Assembly (NCBI RefSeq): GCF_022605725.1
Contig: NC_065551.1
Span: 30,070,001-30,134,000, forward strand
DNA from: Anthonomus grandis grandis
Taxonomy: Eukaryota > Arthropoda > Insecta > Coleoptera > Curculionidae
Direction of reading: 5' to 3'
Length of the DNA stretch: 64,000 nucleotides
The position numbers and the translations under genes were made by a program. The notes below the pieces were generated by a model that searched no databases, was not told where the DNA came from, and saw nothing but the letters and a program-made list of their open reading frames with translations. Below, piece by piece: positions 41,800-55,000 of this stretch (its first letter is position 1; every line of letters starts with the position of its first letter).

Positions 41800-42278
41800 A
41801 GTTACGCGGAGAACTTCACTGCACCCTATCGACCGCAACTGGCGTTAACCCACCTGTTTTTCATTACCTGTACAGGTGAGAGGAGGGGGTTACCTGGCGA
41901 CCAAGTCACGTGACCAGCCGAGTTTTTTTTTCAGTTGAAAACAAACTTGAATCGCGCCCGGTCCTTCCGATCCGTCAAGAAAATAACATTTTCCGGTCCT
42001 CCCGGATCGAATTAATGTGAAAAAGTCCGCGCCCTAAAGTTTGATAACTTCAAAAAATCAAGCGATTTAATTGATGATAATTCAAAATAATGAGTAATTA
42101 AGGTGCAGATAAAGCGGTGTACACGTAAGTACGTCAGTCCGTTGTGAAACAGCGAGGTGGGAGCGTCGATAAACCGAGAAAACAATAAGTCGTTAACGTT
42201 GTTAATGAGATCCATTTTTAGTGTTTTTGTGTATAAAAGTGTTGTGCAAAAAAATTGTTAAATTATTTTAAATATCAG
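41800..42278 (+). promoter_or_regulatory. bark: Candidate bark promoter and non-coding first exon
   Basis: This stretch is clearly richer in G and C than its surroundings. It holds an arthropod initiator TCAGTC (42134-42139, A+1 at 42136) and, further on, TATAAAA (42232-42238). A donor site aaatatcag|gtacgt ends a possible leader exon at 42278; a good acceptor follows at 45610-45611. I propose a leader exon 42136-42278 joined to 45612. The start site could instead be about 42262 if the TATA box is used. No transcript evidence is available. Confidence 0.45.
41905..41914. promoter_or_regulatory. Palindromic E-box GTCACGTGAC (CLEAR-type)
   Basis: The 10-bp palindrome matches the consensus bound by MITF/TFE and USF-type bHLH-zip factors. 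It lies in a GC-richer island about 220 bp upstream of the proposed bark start site. The match is exact; function is inferred only from the motif and position. Confidence 0.4.
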
Positions 42279-42296
42279 GTACGTTTGGGTGTTGTC

Positions 42297-42304
42297 AACC
42301 GGTT
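42297..42304. promoter_or_regulatory. Palindromic Grainyhead-type site AACCGGTT
   Basis: AACCGGTT is the optimal Grainyhead-family binding sequence. It lies 18 bp inside the proposed first bark intron. Grainyhead controls epithelial barrier and junction genes in insects, which would suit bark; a single 8-bp match could also be chance. Confidence 0.35.
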
Positions 42305-45300
42305 AACCTTCATATACAAAAATGACCGTTAACCGTTAAAATAATTCTTGACTTCGTCCTTCCCAAGAAGACACAAAGAACGTCAGCTCTTTATTTCACT
42401 TGGTCATAATTTTTTTGTATAAAAGTGAAATGATTTATTTGTTATTACTAGTTTTATCTAAAAAAAAAACAAATTCTCCCAATAAACGTTTTTAAGAGAA
42501 ATAATTTTAGGCTATTTTAAGAACTTTTTAGGATATTTATAGTAGATAATAAACCTAATAAATATAATATAAAATCAGTTACCTAATGGTCACTTTCAGG
42601 CATTTTTTAATAAATGCTAAGCATATTTAAATATCACAATAAATTACCCATCAGATAAGACAAATTACGGTACAGGTGAAAATGTAAAAATTACAGCAAA
42701 CAATGATAAAATGGTATCTCTAATGGCACCTGCCTGCAAATACCGAATGAGTCAGATATTGTTTTATTACAGATCACCTAAACCAATAGTGTTTTATGGT
42801 CTAAAATAAAGAGATTCCAGATTTAGTCCCATGGATTAGTTAGTGGATATCTTTCAAAGAAGCAGTCAGTAGGTTCTTAGTATCTCTAGTTAGATTTTCT
42901 GTATTCTGTGTTGATCATATATTAACACTTATCCAGATAAGCAAGACTTTTAGGATAGTATATATCTATATATTCAGAAAATCGTTCACCAAAGCGTAAG
43001 GTTTTTCTATCAATTTCATTTAATTATGATTATGCTAGTACTACTAGCCTGGATCCGTTTCTTATTGACATTGTGCTTTAGACTGGATATTTTCAGCGTT
43101 TTCTTTTATGTTTACGTTTTGAAAAAATTATAAATAACACCATTAGACGCCTCTTGGTAAAAATTGCCTTTCCATAAATATGAATGTTCTAATGCTTCTC
43201 ATCAGGATCCATGTTTTGGTTTTTGATTGAAGGTAGCATGCCTCTATATAAACAGCTCTATCCTCTATATCGCTACTTTCTACATTTTAAGATCATTGAG
43301 AGTCTCCTCAAAGCATCAGTAGCGGTTTGCATCTTCCTAATTCCAATTTCAGTGTTCCAAGAACACCAATGATGCAATTTTTAACCTTTTAGAGAAATTA
43401 TATTTTACTCTGAATAAAGGTGAAGAAGCATCAGGTAGCTAATTTGAGTATTTTAGGGTGATCAACTTTATTAATCAGCTATATTTGTTTCAATTAATCA
43501 TTCTGGATCTTTGATATTAAACAACTTACCTCAATTGTCTGTCATGTTATTTGTATCAAAATTTAATATAAAGGCGAAGTAACAATGTGACAATGTTTTA
43601 TATATTGTCAAAACTTTTAAAATAGCAGCTGAATGTTAATGATTTTCTTTGTACATCTCAGATTTATATGATTTAATTAAATCTCGTTCGTCCCATTAAT
43701 ATACTGACGATATTCAGGCATATCTTTCTTCTACGTACTTTAAAATTGTTACAGCAATAGGCAAAGTTAGATCTAGAAATTTATACTTGAGTCAATTAAA
43801 ATCGCTAAGCTTTTCTTCACACCTTTTGGGTAGTCAAAGTTATTTCTTATTTTTTCCTTACTAATTATTCCTGAATTACTTATCATAGCTATTTTAAAAT
43901 GAATTGAAATTCATTGGAGCTGAATATTAACGGTAGTTTTCCACTCATTTCCTGTACATTATTCCGGTGGCACTGAGCATTAAACAAAATGATAATTTTC
44001 TCTTGAAATTTGTATTGCGTCATTATTTGTTAAGCAGATTATGTAGTTCTCTGCATGAAAATATAATTCAAAACGAAGAGTTCATACTCGAAGTGTTCGC
44101 TCCTTTCCTTACAGGTCTCAATCTATGCAGCTATAGGGATGAGACAATTAAATTATTCATCAGTCTCAGTCTACTTTCTGATTAAATTGCCTTCAAGTCT
44201 GTTTATTGATTAAAGTCCAGAAGTACTGGTTTCTGGCAAATAAAGGAACTAATGTTGAGGTTTTGAAACAACCTTACAAACCCCCAGAGTTCATTCTCAT
44301 ATAATTAAAGACGGAAATTGTCACCATTAAGCTAAAGCAATGGAAGGCTCCAGAATATGTCAAGTGCTGAAGACTGGTAAGTCTAATAAGCTGCAAGGAA
44401 CGTTCAAAAACCTCGTAGAATGGAACCTAGGAGATCCTGGGAGACATTCGATGATATCTTATAAAGAGATGGCTTTACATGGAGTTACTGAAGACACAAA
44501 TCCCGAAGGATCTGACGGACCTTGTTTTTCGGGTAACGGCGGATAGATTGATACACCTAAAAGATCTAACTATAGGAATACTTATTAACTTCAGAGAGTT
44601 TTGACAAAGAACATATACCAGCTATTTAACATATATACGAATTTTCAAAACACACAATGAACGGGAAACTGTTTAAATACAGAGTTAACATGATGTAACA
44701 TAACTGGTTACTGCGGAGGAAGCATAGAAATCTGAGCCGATTTTTATATGAACACCATATGAAATTTTCCGCCGATCATCGCAATAATGTTCAGCAAAAG
44801 GAACCGAAATAATCCTACCGCTCCCTCTGATAACCAATAGTGAATCAATAACACTGCTAGCATGTTCTGAGCGGTTGTATATATGGTAATCTACTACATG
44901 CTTAATTGAACTAGATAAATTCGTTGTGAGCCAGCTTTCTAATATTAAAGAATTCCTGGTGCTCTTTCTATTGGTTCCATGCCTCTTTCATGGTTAAGGC
45001 ATTTCAAGCAATTGCGTACACATCTCTTAAATTTTTAAGAGCTAAAACCTGGTTGGATTATTGGGAGATCATCATTATCATAAATTTTGGAACTACTGTC
45101 ATCTAGCAAATGTTTATTCAATGTTCAGTATAATCCAAATAAGTCAATATTTTAGTTAATTTTGGCGTTAATCAAACGTCGTTGTTTAGGACAAAAGGAA
45201 AAATGCTAAAATATCATATCGCACAAAATTTTCAATTTTTGGTTCTTTCCAATATGAAAACTGGCCTTTAGAGAAATAGAAACTTTGAAACATTATTCTT

Positions 45301-45611
45301 TGTTTTCTTTGCGTTAGTACCACACAATATCAAGTCAAGATTGATTCTACCTAAAAAAAATAAAAAGAAAATTAAATATCTCAAAAAAATATTGCAAAAC
45401 AGAAATATCATACTTTTTTAGACTAGCAAAGTTAGTATCCGTCCACAATAAAGACCCTGTATATACAGGAGTAAGTTTTATTTTATTTTTATATATAAGG
45501 GAGTAAGAATTATTTGGAGTATTGCGATGTCTGGAAAACTTTTAAAATAAATATTATTAAACAAAAAGGTTACCCTACAAGATAATAATATAAATTCTTT
45601 TTTAATTTCAG
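42305..45611 (+). other. Proposed bark leader intron: nothing identified
   Basis: AT-rich with short ORFs (43967-44185, 44340-44546) that show no recognisable family. It ends in a pyrimidine-rich tract and the acceptor tttaatttcag at 45601-45611. Confidence 0.35.
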
Positions 45612-45707
45612 GAACTAGAACTAGTGGTTCTTACAAATATCTGATAGCTTTTCATATACATCCTGCAAATCATCTGTGATACACAAGTGCCTCAATTAGT
45701 GCCTTAA

Positions 45708-45719
45708 ATGTCTTTATAA
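45708..45719 (+). promoter_or_regulatory. Minimal upstream ORF in the bark leader
   Basis: ATG TCT TTA TAA encodes three residues and stops 15 bases before the bark start codon, in the same frame. Its stop also proves that the ATG at 45735 is the first in-frame start after a stop. Such short upstream ORFs often tune translation; whether this leader is transcribed as proposed is inference. Confidence 0.4.
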
Positions 45720-45734
45720 ATTCCCAAAGAAAAA

Positions 45735-46067
45735 ATGTATTTAACTCGGACGTTTTACTTTTTAACAATTTTCTGCTCGATTCGATCTCAAAATGATTTT
45801 ACTACTACACAAGAGCCGATTTTCGAGAACAGCTACATATTGAGCGGGGACAGTACTTTCAGTGAAACTTCTAGTATGTCTAGTGAAAACGCGTTTTCGG
45901 GTGGAACAATAACTAATCGAGTGGTATTCGAAAGGAGCCGAAGCCCATATTGGATAAGAGACGACATTATTGTGGAAAGGAGTGGTGAATTGGTGCTTGA
46001 GCCTGGAGTCACCGTTAAACTGGATCCACAAGTTGGTGTAACTGTTAGAGGAGTTCTTGATGCGCAG
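45735..46067 (+). CDS. bark: bark exon 1: signal peptide and first SPYW module
   Basis: Residues 1-18 (MYLTRTFYFLTIFCSIRS) form a short basic start plus hydrophobic core, a secretion signal. A Ser/Thr-rich stretch follows. Then SPYWIRDDIIVERSGELVLE and PGVTVKLDPQVGVTVRGVLD make the conserved module that opens each repeat of the protein. The exon ends phase 0 at a cag|gtatgt donor, followed by a 10.5-kb intron. Confidence 0.93.
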
Positions 46068-49000
46068 GTATGTATTAAATATTTTACTAAGGAACTGGGT
46101 TTGCTATTTTGAATAATTGCAAGGTCTCTCTTGCTATTAAAAAATGAATCTAGCGGTTTTCACAAACCTGTTCGCCATCTTTTGTTTCTGAAATACAGGG
46201 ACAAAATGAAAAGTTTAAAGGAGATATAATATTTTAGACAAAATTAGGTAATTTATCTGTACTTAAATTTGGTATTATAAAGAATTAAAACATGCTATTC
46301 AAATACAATCAATATATGACACATTGAACTACATCTAATATTATTATACTAAATTGATTAAAAAAATGCCCTATTTTAAAATACTTTCTGCTTATTATTT
46401 ATTCATTCAAATTGAGAAAGACCATGAGCCTTTATTTCAAAACATTCTTATCAAATTATATGTAGGTAATCGCAACTGATATCAATATATTTTGGAACTG
46501 GAGCAAGCAAACAGAGCGAATTACCCGAAATCTACGTGTAAAAATACTATCTGGTAACATAGTTTCAAAATAAAAGCAAATAAAGCCATTATTGTAATGT
46601 AAATAAGAGCAGGTTGATTCTAAAGCTTTTGTGAGCCCTGATATATCTTGTCCTTGACTTATACCTGTTTTCTAAACAAAGGGTCGTACCTGTTGGGTTC
46701 TTTCTCTCTCTCTCTGACTTTCTGGCTGGTGGTTTCTTTCTAATCTTGGTTATGGGACTTTGCATTCATACCTTTATAATCGGTTTATGGTACGTCATCA
46801 TCATTTTATGACGTTCACTGGAAGGGAGATTAGATCACTATCATAAAATTATGAGAAAATAAGTAGTAGTGTAATAATGTTTAAAAATATTATTGCCTCA
46901 TTATTTTACTCATTAAGGGATTATTTTCAATTTAAAGGTACATTAAGAAAATTAACAAGCATTAGTTATCTTATAAAGTCTGAGAATAATTAGTTTCTTT
47001 ATAACTCGAAATATAGTAATAGTTGGCAACCCTTTCTTTTTGCTTTTACCATTTCAAATTCCGTGTATTGACATAAGTTAATATACAATTGAAAATCCAA
47101 TGTGTAATAATTAAAATATCGGTTTCAAAGAAATTGACACCAACATGAAATAGCATATTGGAATGTTAATAAGAAATAAGAGTTGGGACTTTTATTAGTA
47201 TTCAACTCACTGAGGCACAAACGTGGAAGCCATATTAAAAAACTGAACACTTGCGTCTACGTATTTTATTACAGGAAATGAAGTTTAAAAACCTGTTGAC
47301 GGTTAGTCTTTTTATGTATAATAGAACATAATTAATGGGAGATTCTACTGATGCAAGGAAACTCGGGTATCCAATCAACATTTAGTTATATATTTTCAAC
47401 TTGTTTTTGCAGAAGGCTTAGAATGCCTTATTTTTTTAAATTTATATACTTAGGGAAAAATCTCATTAACTGGTTTAAAGACAATAATTATAAGTGTGTT
47501 AAATTCTAGCAGACTTATTACATTTTAGCTTATTATAGTTATAATCATCAAAATGTATAGAGAAATTCAAAAGAAAATTAAATTTTGTCAAAATGTATTA
47601 ATTTACTCCTTCTTCAGTAGGCAATGTTGGAATACGTTGAAAGTAATACAAGCGTAGTTCAATGAAAGACAGAAAAGACATTGAAAGAACGTTATTACAT
47701 ATTTTTTACAAAATCAGTAGTCTCCTTGGAGCTCTATATATTTGGTCCAGCATAATTCCAACTTTCTTACTTTAAAACTATGTAAAAAGTATCTATATTT
47801 TGAAAATATAGATCTTCTATACAGCCTTGATAATCGCCTCACTTTTCAAGCCACTTTTTTATCCCAGGAAAGAGGCAAAAGTCACTAGATGCCAAATCTG
47901 CTGAATAAGGTAGATGAGGCTCTATTTCAAACCGTTAATCATTTAATTGAAACTGTACAAGTGTGAATTGCAATATTGTCTTGATAAACGAGAACTTTTT
48001 TGGTCTGTAATATTAGACTTTTTTAGAATTCATCATCAAAACAACCAAGAAGTGTTGATAGTTCCTAGTGTGATTGATTTAATTATATTTATTATGATTG
48101 TAAACAATCAATGGATAATATGCTTTAAGAATTCCAAAAATCAGTGGACAAAACCACTTTCGCTTTTTTTTGGACGCATCAGACAACATCCACTGTTTTG
48201 ACTGCTGCTTTGAAGGATTGTAGCAATGGATCCAGGTCTAATCTACAGTTACGAATCTACCCCACAAATTTGCTAGATTAGTTGGATTATGTTCATTCAT
48301 CGATATATACTGGTCAGAATTGATCTTTTGGTTAAGTTTCTTTTTTTAACTGCCAACAATCGCGGTACACAACTATTTTTACGTACTTTTATTGGTTAAT
48401 CATTGTTGATAATACGATAAATTTTTTCAATAATTTCTGGTGTAGCCACTTCAAACGGCTGTCACTGATTTATATAGAAATGCTTTATTACTCCGTGGAA
48501 CTCTTCTTTTACCATTGATGTTAATATCTTAATTATACCTAAGTTTTGACAGTGTTAATATAATAATTAAGTCAATTCTTAACAAAATAGACAGAAATGC
48601 CTACGAAACAGCATATTTTTTACATTAAAATCAAGTTTATTAACTTTACATTATCTATATTATTGGTTTTTGTCTTCTTTTATAAGCAATACTGATTTTC
48701 AAAATGTTAAATCATCAGCAAACACTCAGAAAATCATTGTAATTTTAGAGCAGAAAATATGTATGCTGATTTTTATCGTCACTATGTTTAAGTTACAACT
48801 TTTTAGTGCAAGTGAATGTAAATAATGCCTTTTAAGGATGCATGAATTATCTTCCATTTTAAACTGCCAATCCCTACATATCACATGGAATATATTGAAA
48901 CTACTTACATACATGTAGATTTAAGCATAAACACTATATTCTCAATGTAAATGCCTGTTTTGCATACCCTGTTTCCCAGTGCAAATATCTCTGAAACAAA

Positions 49001-52000
49001 TATGTTACATTCAATTTCGAACTCAAAGAGTCAAATTTCTGCTTAAGATGTATCAATCAAATATCAATCAAATATGACACCTAAACATATAAGAAATGAT
49101 TTATTAATTATTTATTAATATTAAAATTATAAGAAAAATTATTAGGTATCAAATTCTTTTAAAAAATTACTTCAAATGTCTGGATATCCCACAAATTCCA
49201 AGTGGGTTAATTGCTAATATTTATTTTACCTAAAGTTGTACTAAAAATAAAAACATTTTAGTAAGTACATATTTATTATATACTTAGATATCATTAGTGC
49301 ATTTTTAAATTAATAGTTTATTTATCTCTTATCATCATCATCTTTTTATCATATCCTGTACTCTGATAATATTATAATAAATGTCTGTTTTGCTCTATAA
49401 TTTTTTTTTGGCAATACTTTATTGATTATAATCCTTATCACATTTAAGAAAAATCAATAAATAAACCTACACGATAAATTACTGGTTCTCGCAGAGTTGA
49501 CCTGAAACGAGGACACTGAGTCACCCGCTAACGATTTAATCGTTCTGACGTGTTTTCTCATTAATAACAAATTTATAGTAATAAATTGCTAGTTTTCCAC
49601 TGGCATTTCTGTTGTTCATTCAAGTCCTGCATTTTCACCTAATAAATATGGCAGATCAATGCCAAGGTAACCGACATTGATTTTTATTACAAGGTTATGC
49701 CGAAGAAATAGGAAATCGTTGCAAAACCGACTCGATGCATGATAAATTATAATGCAGCGGTTGGTTATTCCTTGAAAATTATTTTATATAAAATAATCAA
49801 TTGGAGAATGTGTCAGTCTGCTCAGCTCTTGCAGCGAATATTTTCGAGTTCTTGTATAATCAATTTCCATATTGACATTATTTTTAAGTTTGTGGGATTT
49901 CCAGTAATTCTAATTCATAGCACCATATTACCATGCAAATTTATTTGATTTAGTACTGGTGTTCCTGCTTGGTGAATTGGAAGAAGTCCTAAATATTCTG
50001 TTCACGAAACTTCTGCACGACTATTATCAGGTCTGCGACTAGGAATTGAGTTCTGTGGTCTTTTGGCCTAAAGGAAACTTTCGTTATTTTGATTATTCCA
50101 CTTTATAAGGGTGGGAGCTTAAATCAATTCTTTTTAATATGAATAGTAATATTTTGTAACTGAGACTGTATGCTTTGTTGTATGTTGTTGAGATCTCTTG
50201 AATTTACGACTCCCTTTAGTCTGATCTTAGGGTTTTTAAATGGGATGTGCAAGGTCTTAGACCTTGCCTTTAGTGTTTCTATGGAAAGGCTTGGATATGT
50301 TCATCAGATACAGTCTTTTTCGGTGCTTATGGTCTAAAATTATTATTTGCATTTTTTTTAAATTTTTACTTATAATTGTGTTAGTTTACAATTTAGGAGA
50401 AAAATAAATTCCTAAATAATACCTACAACATCTAATAAATAAAATATTGGCTGCAAAAGCCTCTGAAAGAAATTATCAGATTGCGTTTCGATCGATATAT
50501 AGTTTTAATCAGTGACCTAACGTGATATAAGAGTGAGCGAAATGTAGACAAAGAATCGATTATCAAAATATTTAAAGGTTTCAACAATACTTAATGCATT
50601 ATCTTCAATGACTAGGTTGGAGTTGTATGGCCAAGTCTGAATTTTCATCGCATGTTTGCTATGCAGATTTGACGAATCATTATGAGGCCATAATATTGCT
50701 AATGCTTATGAAATTTCATTTCATTATTGTCAAGAGTCAAGATCTGATAATATTTAACCCAGTACGTGAGAAACGATGGTTTGATTCTTTGCTGTTATAT
50801 TTTTTCAATGCATTATAAATTCGTAATTAATGAATGCAATGAAAAGACAGAATACTGAAAGTTTTACCTTGATTTAGAGAATTAAAAAAGTACCTGAATA
50901 TCAAGGATCTTTTAATGTCAATGCTCTTAAGTTCCTTTAACATTTGCGTGTTTATATATCCAGTATTGTTGCAAGTAACCAATAAATTTTTCAATCTTTT
51001 TAGTGTTATGAATACATGGAGCTGGTCTGTCAAGTTGAGGCTTCATTTGTTGTATTGCCTACCTTATCCTTTTTTTTTTAACTGAACTGTTGCCATCCTT
51101 CTTTTCGGGATATGTCGGAGGTAGAAGTAGAAAAATCTTATATATTGGTATGTCGGACGGAGAACTGGATACATGGTTCAGATAGATGTCAGATAGAGGA
51201 CTGAACGATCTTTCTTTTTGCATTTTATGAAATGATTTTCGAATAAATAGTGTTACTTTTATTAGTCGGTCGGAGGACGGGATAGTCCGTCTTATTTGCT
51301 TAAATATATAATAGATTTAAGTAAAACCTGACGAGTTTTATCATCTTACCCGATTTTCTAAATTTCGGGAATATACCGTGAATAATCTATTTAGTCGAAA
51401 TGTTCCGTCTAAAGTTTTTTGAATTTTATTTCTTCCGTGTTAAGTTTTTTGAATTATAGAAGTCAATATTGCCAATTGCCATGATTCATAAACCTCCATT
51501 TATTCTATTAGATCTCTCATCTTTCATACCTGCCTATTTTCTTTTGTTACAAAAAGGTATAGTTCAAGTATAACCGTACCATGGTACGTACTACTGCCTA
51601 TCTCCTAAGAGCTCGCTTAGGTCATTGGCACTGAGGCTGCAACCGTGGAAATAGAACAAGAAGTACCAGTCTGCGGTTACGTCGAGGGATTTTATTACTC
51701 TTGATACACTCACCTTTATATTATGGTCATGAGAAATGGCACACGAAGGTGCTTTTTTATTGCAACCATGGTATTGTTTAATGTTTTTTCCGATAATTGT
51801 GCAAAATGTTTATTATTTTTTAAAGTTTAATAATAAACGTTTGGGAGCGTGAGAGAATAATAATGATCACGTCCTTATAATACCTAAACCGCTCTGGGTA
51901 TTTTGAGGACATTGGTGATGTTAACCACATTCTTCTTTTAATTGTAAGAAGAAAAGTTAATTTGTAAATTGGTCAAATTTGGTTTTTTTCAGGAGGAGTC

Positions 52001-55000
52001 AAAAATTGCGTCACACATTAGGGTTAGTTTCAAAATTTATATAAAAAACGTTTTTACCTAGGATGCCGAAGTTCTTAAATTAAAGAGCACTTTCTTTAAG
52101 AGAGAACCTCTCTAATTACCTAAAAAGAGGCAGAGACTTATTAACAAAGAAAGTGATAGTAAGATCTTTTATAATCAAGATAGTATTATTATAGCGAAGC
52201 ATCAGAAGAAATTACTGATCAAAAAATTAATTGCAAATAACTTTTACAGATATTATTTTAATTAATAAAAAATGTAATATATTTCTTCACTCTTTTTACA
52301 CAAGATTTCCTTGTACCGGTCGGTGTTTCATGAGCCGTTATACAGGTATATACATAATGTTTAGTATATAAAAATATAACATCCGTTTTACTTTCGACAT
52401 GGTATCTATCGTTCATCTTCAGTGGCTCAAGAAATTGCTCAGGTATAAGACAGGTGCTTCCAACCACTGATGCATGTAAATAAGGGTGAATTGTTGAAGC
52501 TTTAATATAAGGAGTGCTGGGGCGTTTGATGCCAAAAAAGCTTGGGAAGTATCGGATAGTTTCATATGACCTGAATATCAAATGTGGCTTAGGCATGTTC
52601 TGTAAAACCCACAGATTCGGTTGCTAGAGGTGAAATGCAGTAATTGATAATAATTTTACATCCGCTGGCATTTCTTGTTCTTTAGCATTCAAGCAGAAAA
52701 TCGAAGGTTTAGTATGCTCCACTTATAAATATTATTAGGGCAAAAAACCACTTGATGATTTTATCGCGAAGAGAAAGAACATAGCTTTTTCATCAAATAT
52801 ATTGAATTTCACATTATTGGGTTTATTATTAGTAAATTAAAATATTTAAGTTTTTATTTTAAGGAATATCTATGGGATCGGGTTATACACGCGATTGAGC
52901 AAGTAGTCAGTTCTCGTTTATATTAAATTTATCTAAAATTTTAGAAACCTGTTTTCTTTATTAAGTTCATTATCATCCCTATTTCTTGGCTATAAGATCT
53001 CTGTACCTATACATGTTTTATAGATTTACTAACTCCCACCTATTTGAGACATTTCTTATCAAAATCTGACCTTAGGTTTCACAACTGCCTTCTTTAGTAT
53101 ATTATCTGTTTATGACGATGTTCTTTTCTGCTTTAATTGGAATATTAAGATTTGAAGGGTGTATCATGGAAATTGTCTGCGAGCCATGCAATTCGATATG
53201 ATTTTTAAGATTTTATCCTCCAATCCCCTTGAATCCCAACATGGTCTCTCCATAAGTTACAAAGTGTATTTTCGGGAAGAAATAAGTCTTTCTATTTTGC
53301 TTATTTTATGTTACTTACACTTTTAGCCCACCATACCAAGGCAATATTATTTTATAATTGGTGACACTGTGATAATATAAATTGAGTGTACCATTTTGGT
53401 TCAATAATAATCTTTTTATGAGTCTAATTATTGCCCATTCATTTATTAATCGTAAGGATCTTTTCAAGGGCTGGCTCTCTAATTTCTACCTATTGATAAA
53501 TAATTCACTTAGGATTTAAAGGAAGTTATGGTTAGTTCTTCCCTTGTAGCCGCTCTCTAACAATTGAATAAAACTTTCCTTGGACCATTAATCCCAAGTA
53601 ATATCCAAATCCTAAAGTATAACAATTTTCTTTGGTTAATAATGTCGAAACTCTTTAATTCAAACTGTGAGAACGGGCCCTTATGTATCACTTCTAATTA
53701 GTAATTCCTCTATTAATTATTGGTTTATTTTAGGACTCCTCTTCAATCTGCTCTTTGCTCTTCCAGTCCTTTCAATAAAACTACATTATATCAATGACAC
53801 TCTCTATACAAGCTTAAATCCGAGTGTTGCTGCAGTATATGCATCTCTTATAAGAGAATTAGTAATTCAACCCTTCATCCCTAAGGTGCCTGTATTGCTT
53901 TTTACTAGCTGTCATCCTAACTAATGCTCGAAAAGCGTATCGAATCAAAGGGAATATATCAGAAATATTCATATGCTGAGTTTGTAGGTAGATAATCACG
54001 AAATAACCAGGCGTTTCACGATTTAGATAGACCTTCGTTTAAGTGTAAAAAAATCATAATTTTATAAGAGAAAGATCAGACGATGATTTGTTATTTTAAA
54101 ATGTCAAGAATTTAATTTATTTATTTTAATGCAATTTATGTTCATACTATGGACGAAGAATACTCAATCTAGGTCAATATGCAATAAGGCTTAAAAAAAC
54201 ATGAAAGGAATAGTTTGTGAAATTGTGGCAAAAAGTTAGAGAGGAAATGAGAAAGGTTAGGAAGAAAAAGAAGAATAATTCGTTAACTTTTAATAAGACA
54301 ATTACTACAACAGTCGCACTGCGAGAAAGGCGTATTATTCAGGCAGTGGTCGTTTTGAAATAAAAACTATAAAAAGGCAGAAATGCTTATTCTGATCATT
54401 AAAAAAAAAGAAAAATCGATATCACAGATAAAGGACCTTAACTTTTAGATCAAGCTAATACCCCTTTGTAGGACAATTATATCCATTATTTTATGAACCC
54501 AAAATTAGCAAGTTGTACGGTAATAAGTGTACATTCCAAATTAACACTTTCATAAAAATAACAATTTTTTTCCTACTGAAATTTCCAGTTCTCAATCTAA
54601 CCACTCCAATCTTCATACTGCACTTCTCGCTATTGCCGAGTCCGTGTTTATACACTCGAACACTAAATAATTTAAAATGCTCCTGAATGTTACAATGCCA
54701 GCCTAACCTACATTCAATTTTCTAAATACTAACAACATTGCCATACAAAATTGCAATATAAGTAGAGAGGTGTTTATTCTCAGAACTAACGGCTATTAAT
54801 CACGAAAACATGAATCACGCCAGCTGATTTTAATTTATTATTAGTTTTTTTTATTGGTGCTGCATTTAAATATCTAGTATGCAGCAACTTTTTAACGAAA
54901 TAACGTATGCTGAATTCACGTAACTTTGCCTTGCGTGCTGATTTTCGTAACTGATTAGATAAATTAAGTTACCTTTCAAAAGCGCGTGCTCTAGTAAATC

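Noticed and set aside
52258..52596. 112-codon antisense ORF in the large bark intron
   Set aside because: No recognisable domain, no support from splice or promoter signals; compatible with chance in AT-rich DNA.
53667..53924. 85-codon sense ORF with hydrophobic start in the bark intron
   Set aside because: Briefly looked like a membrane-protein exon, but no family match and no clear donor site.
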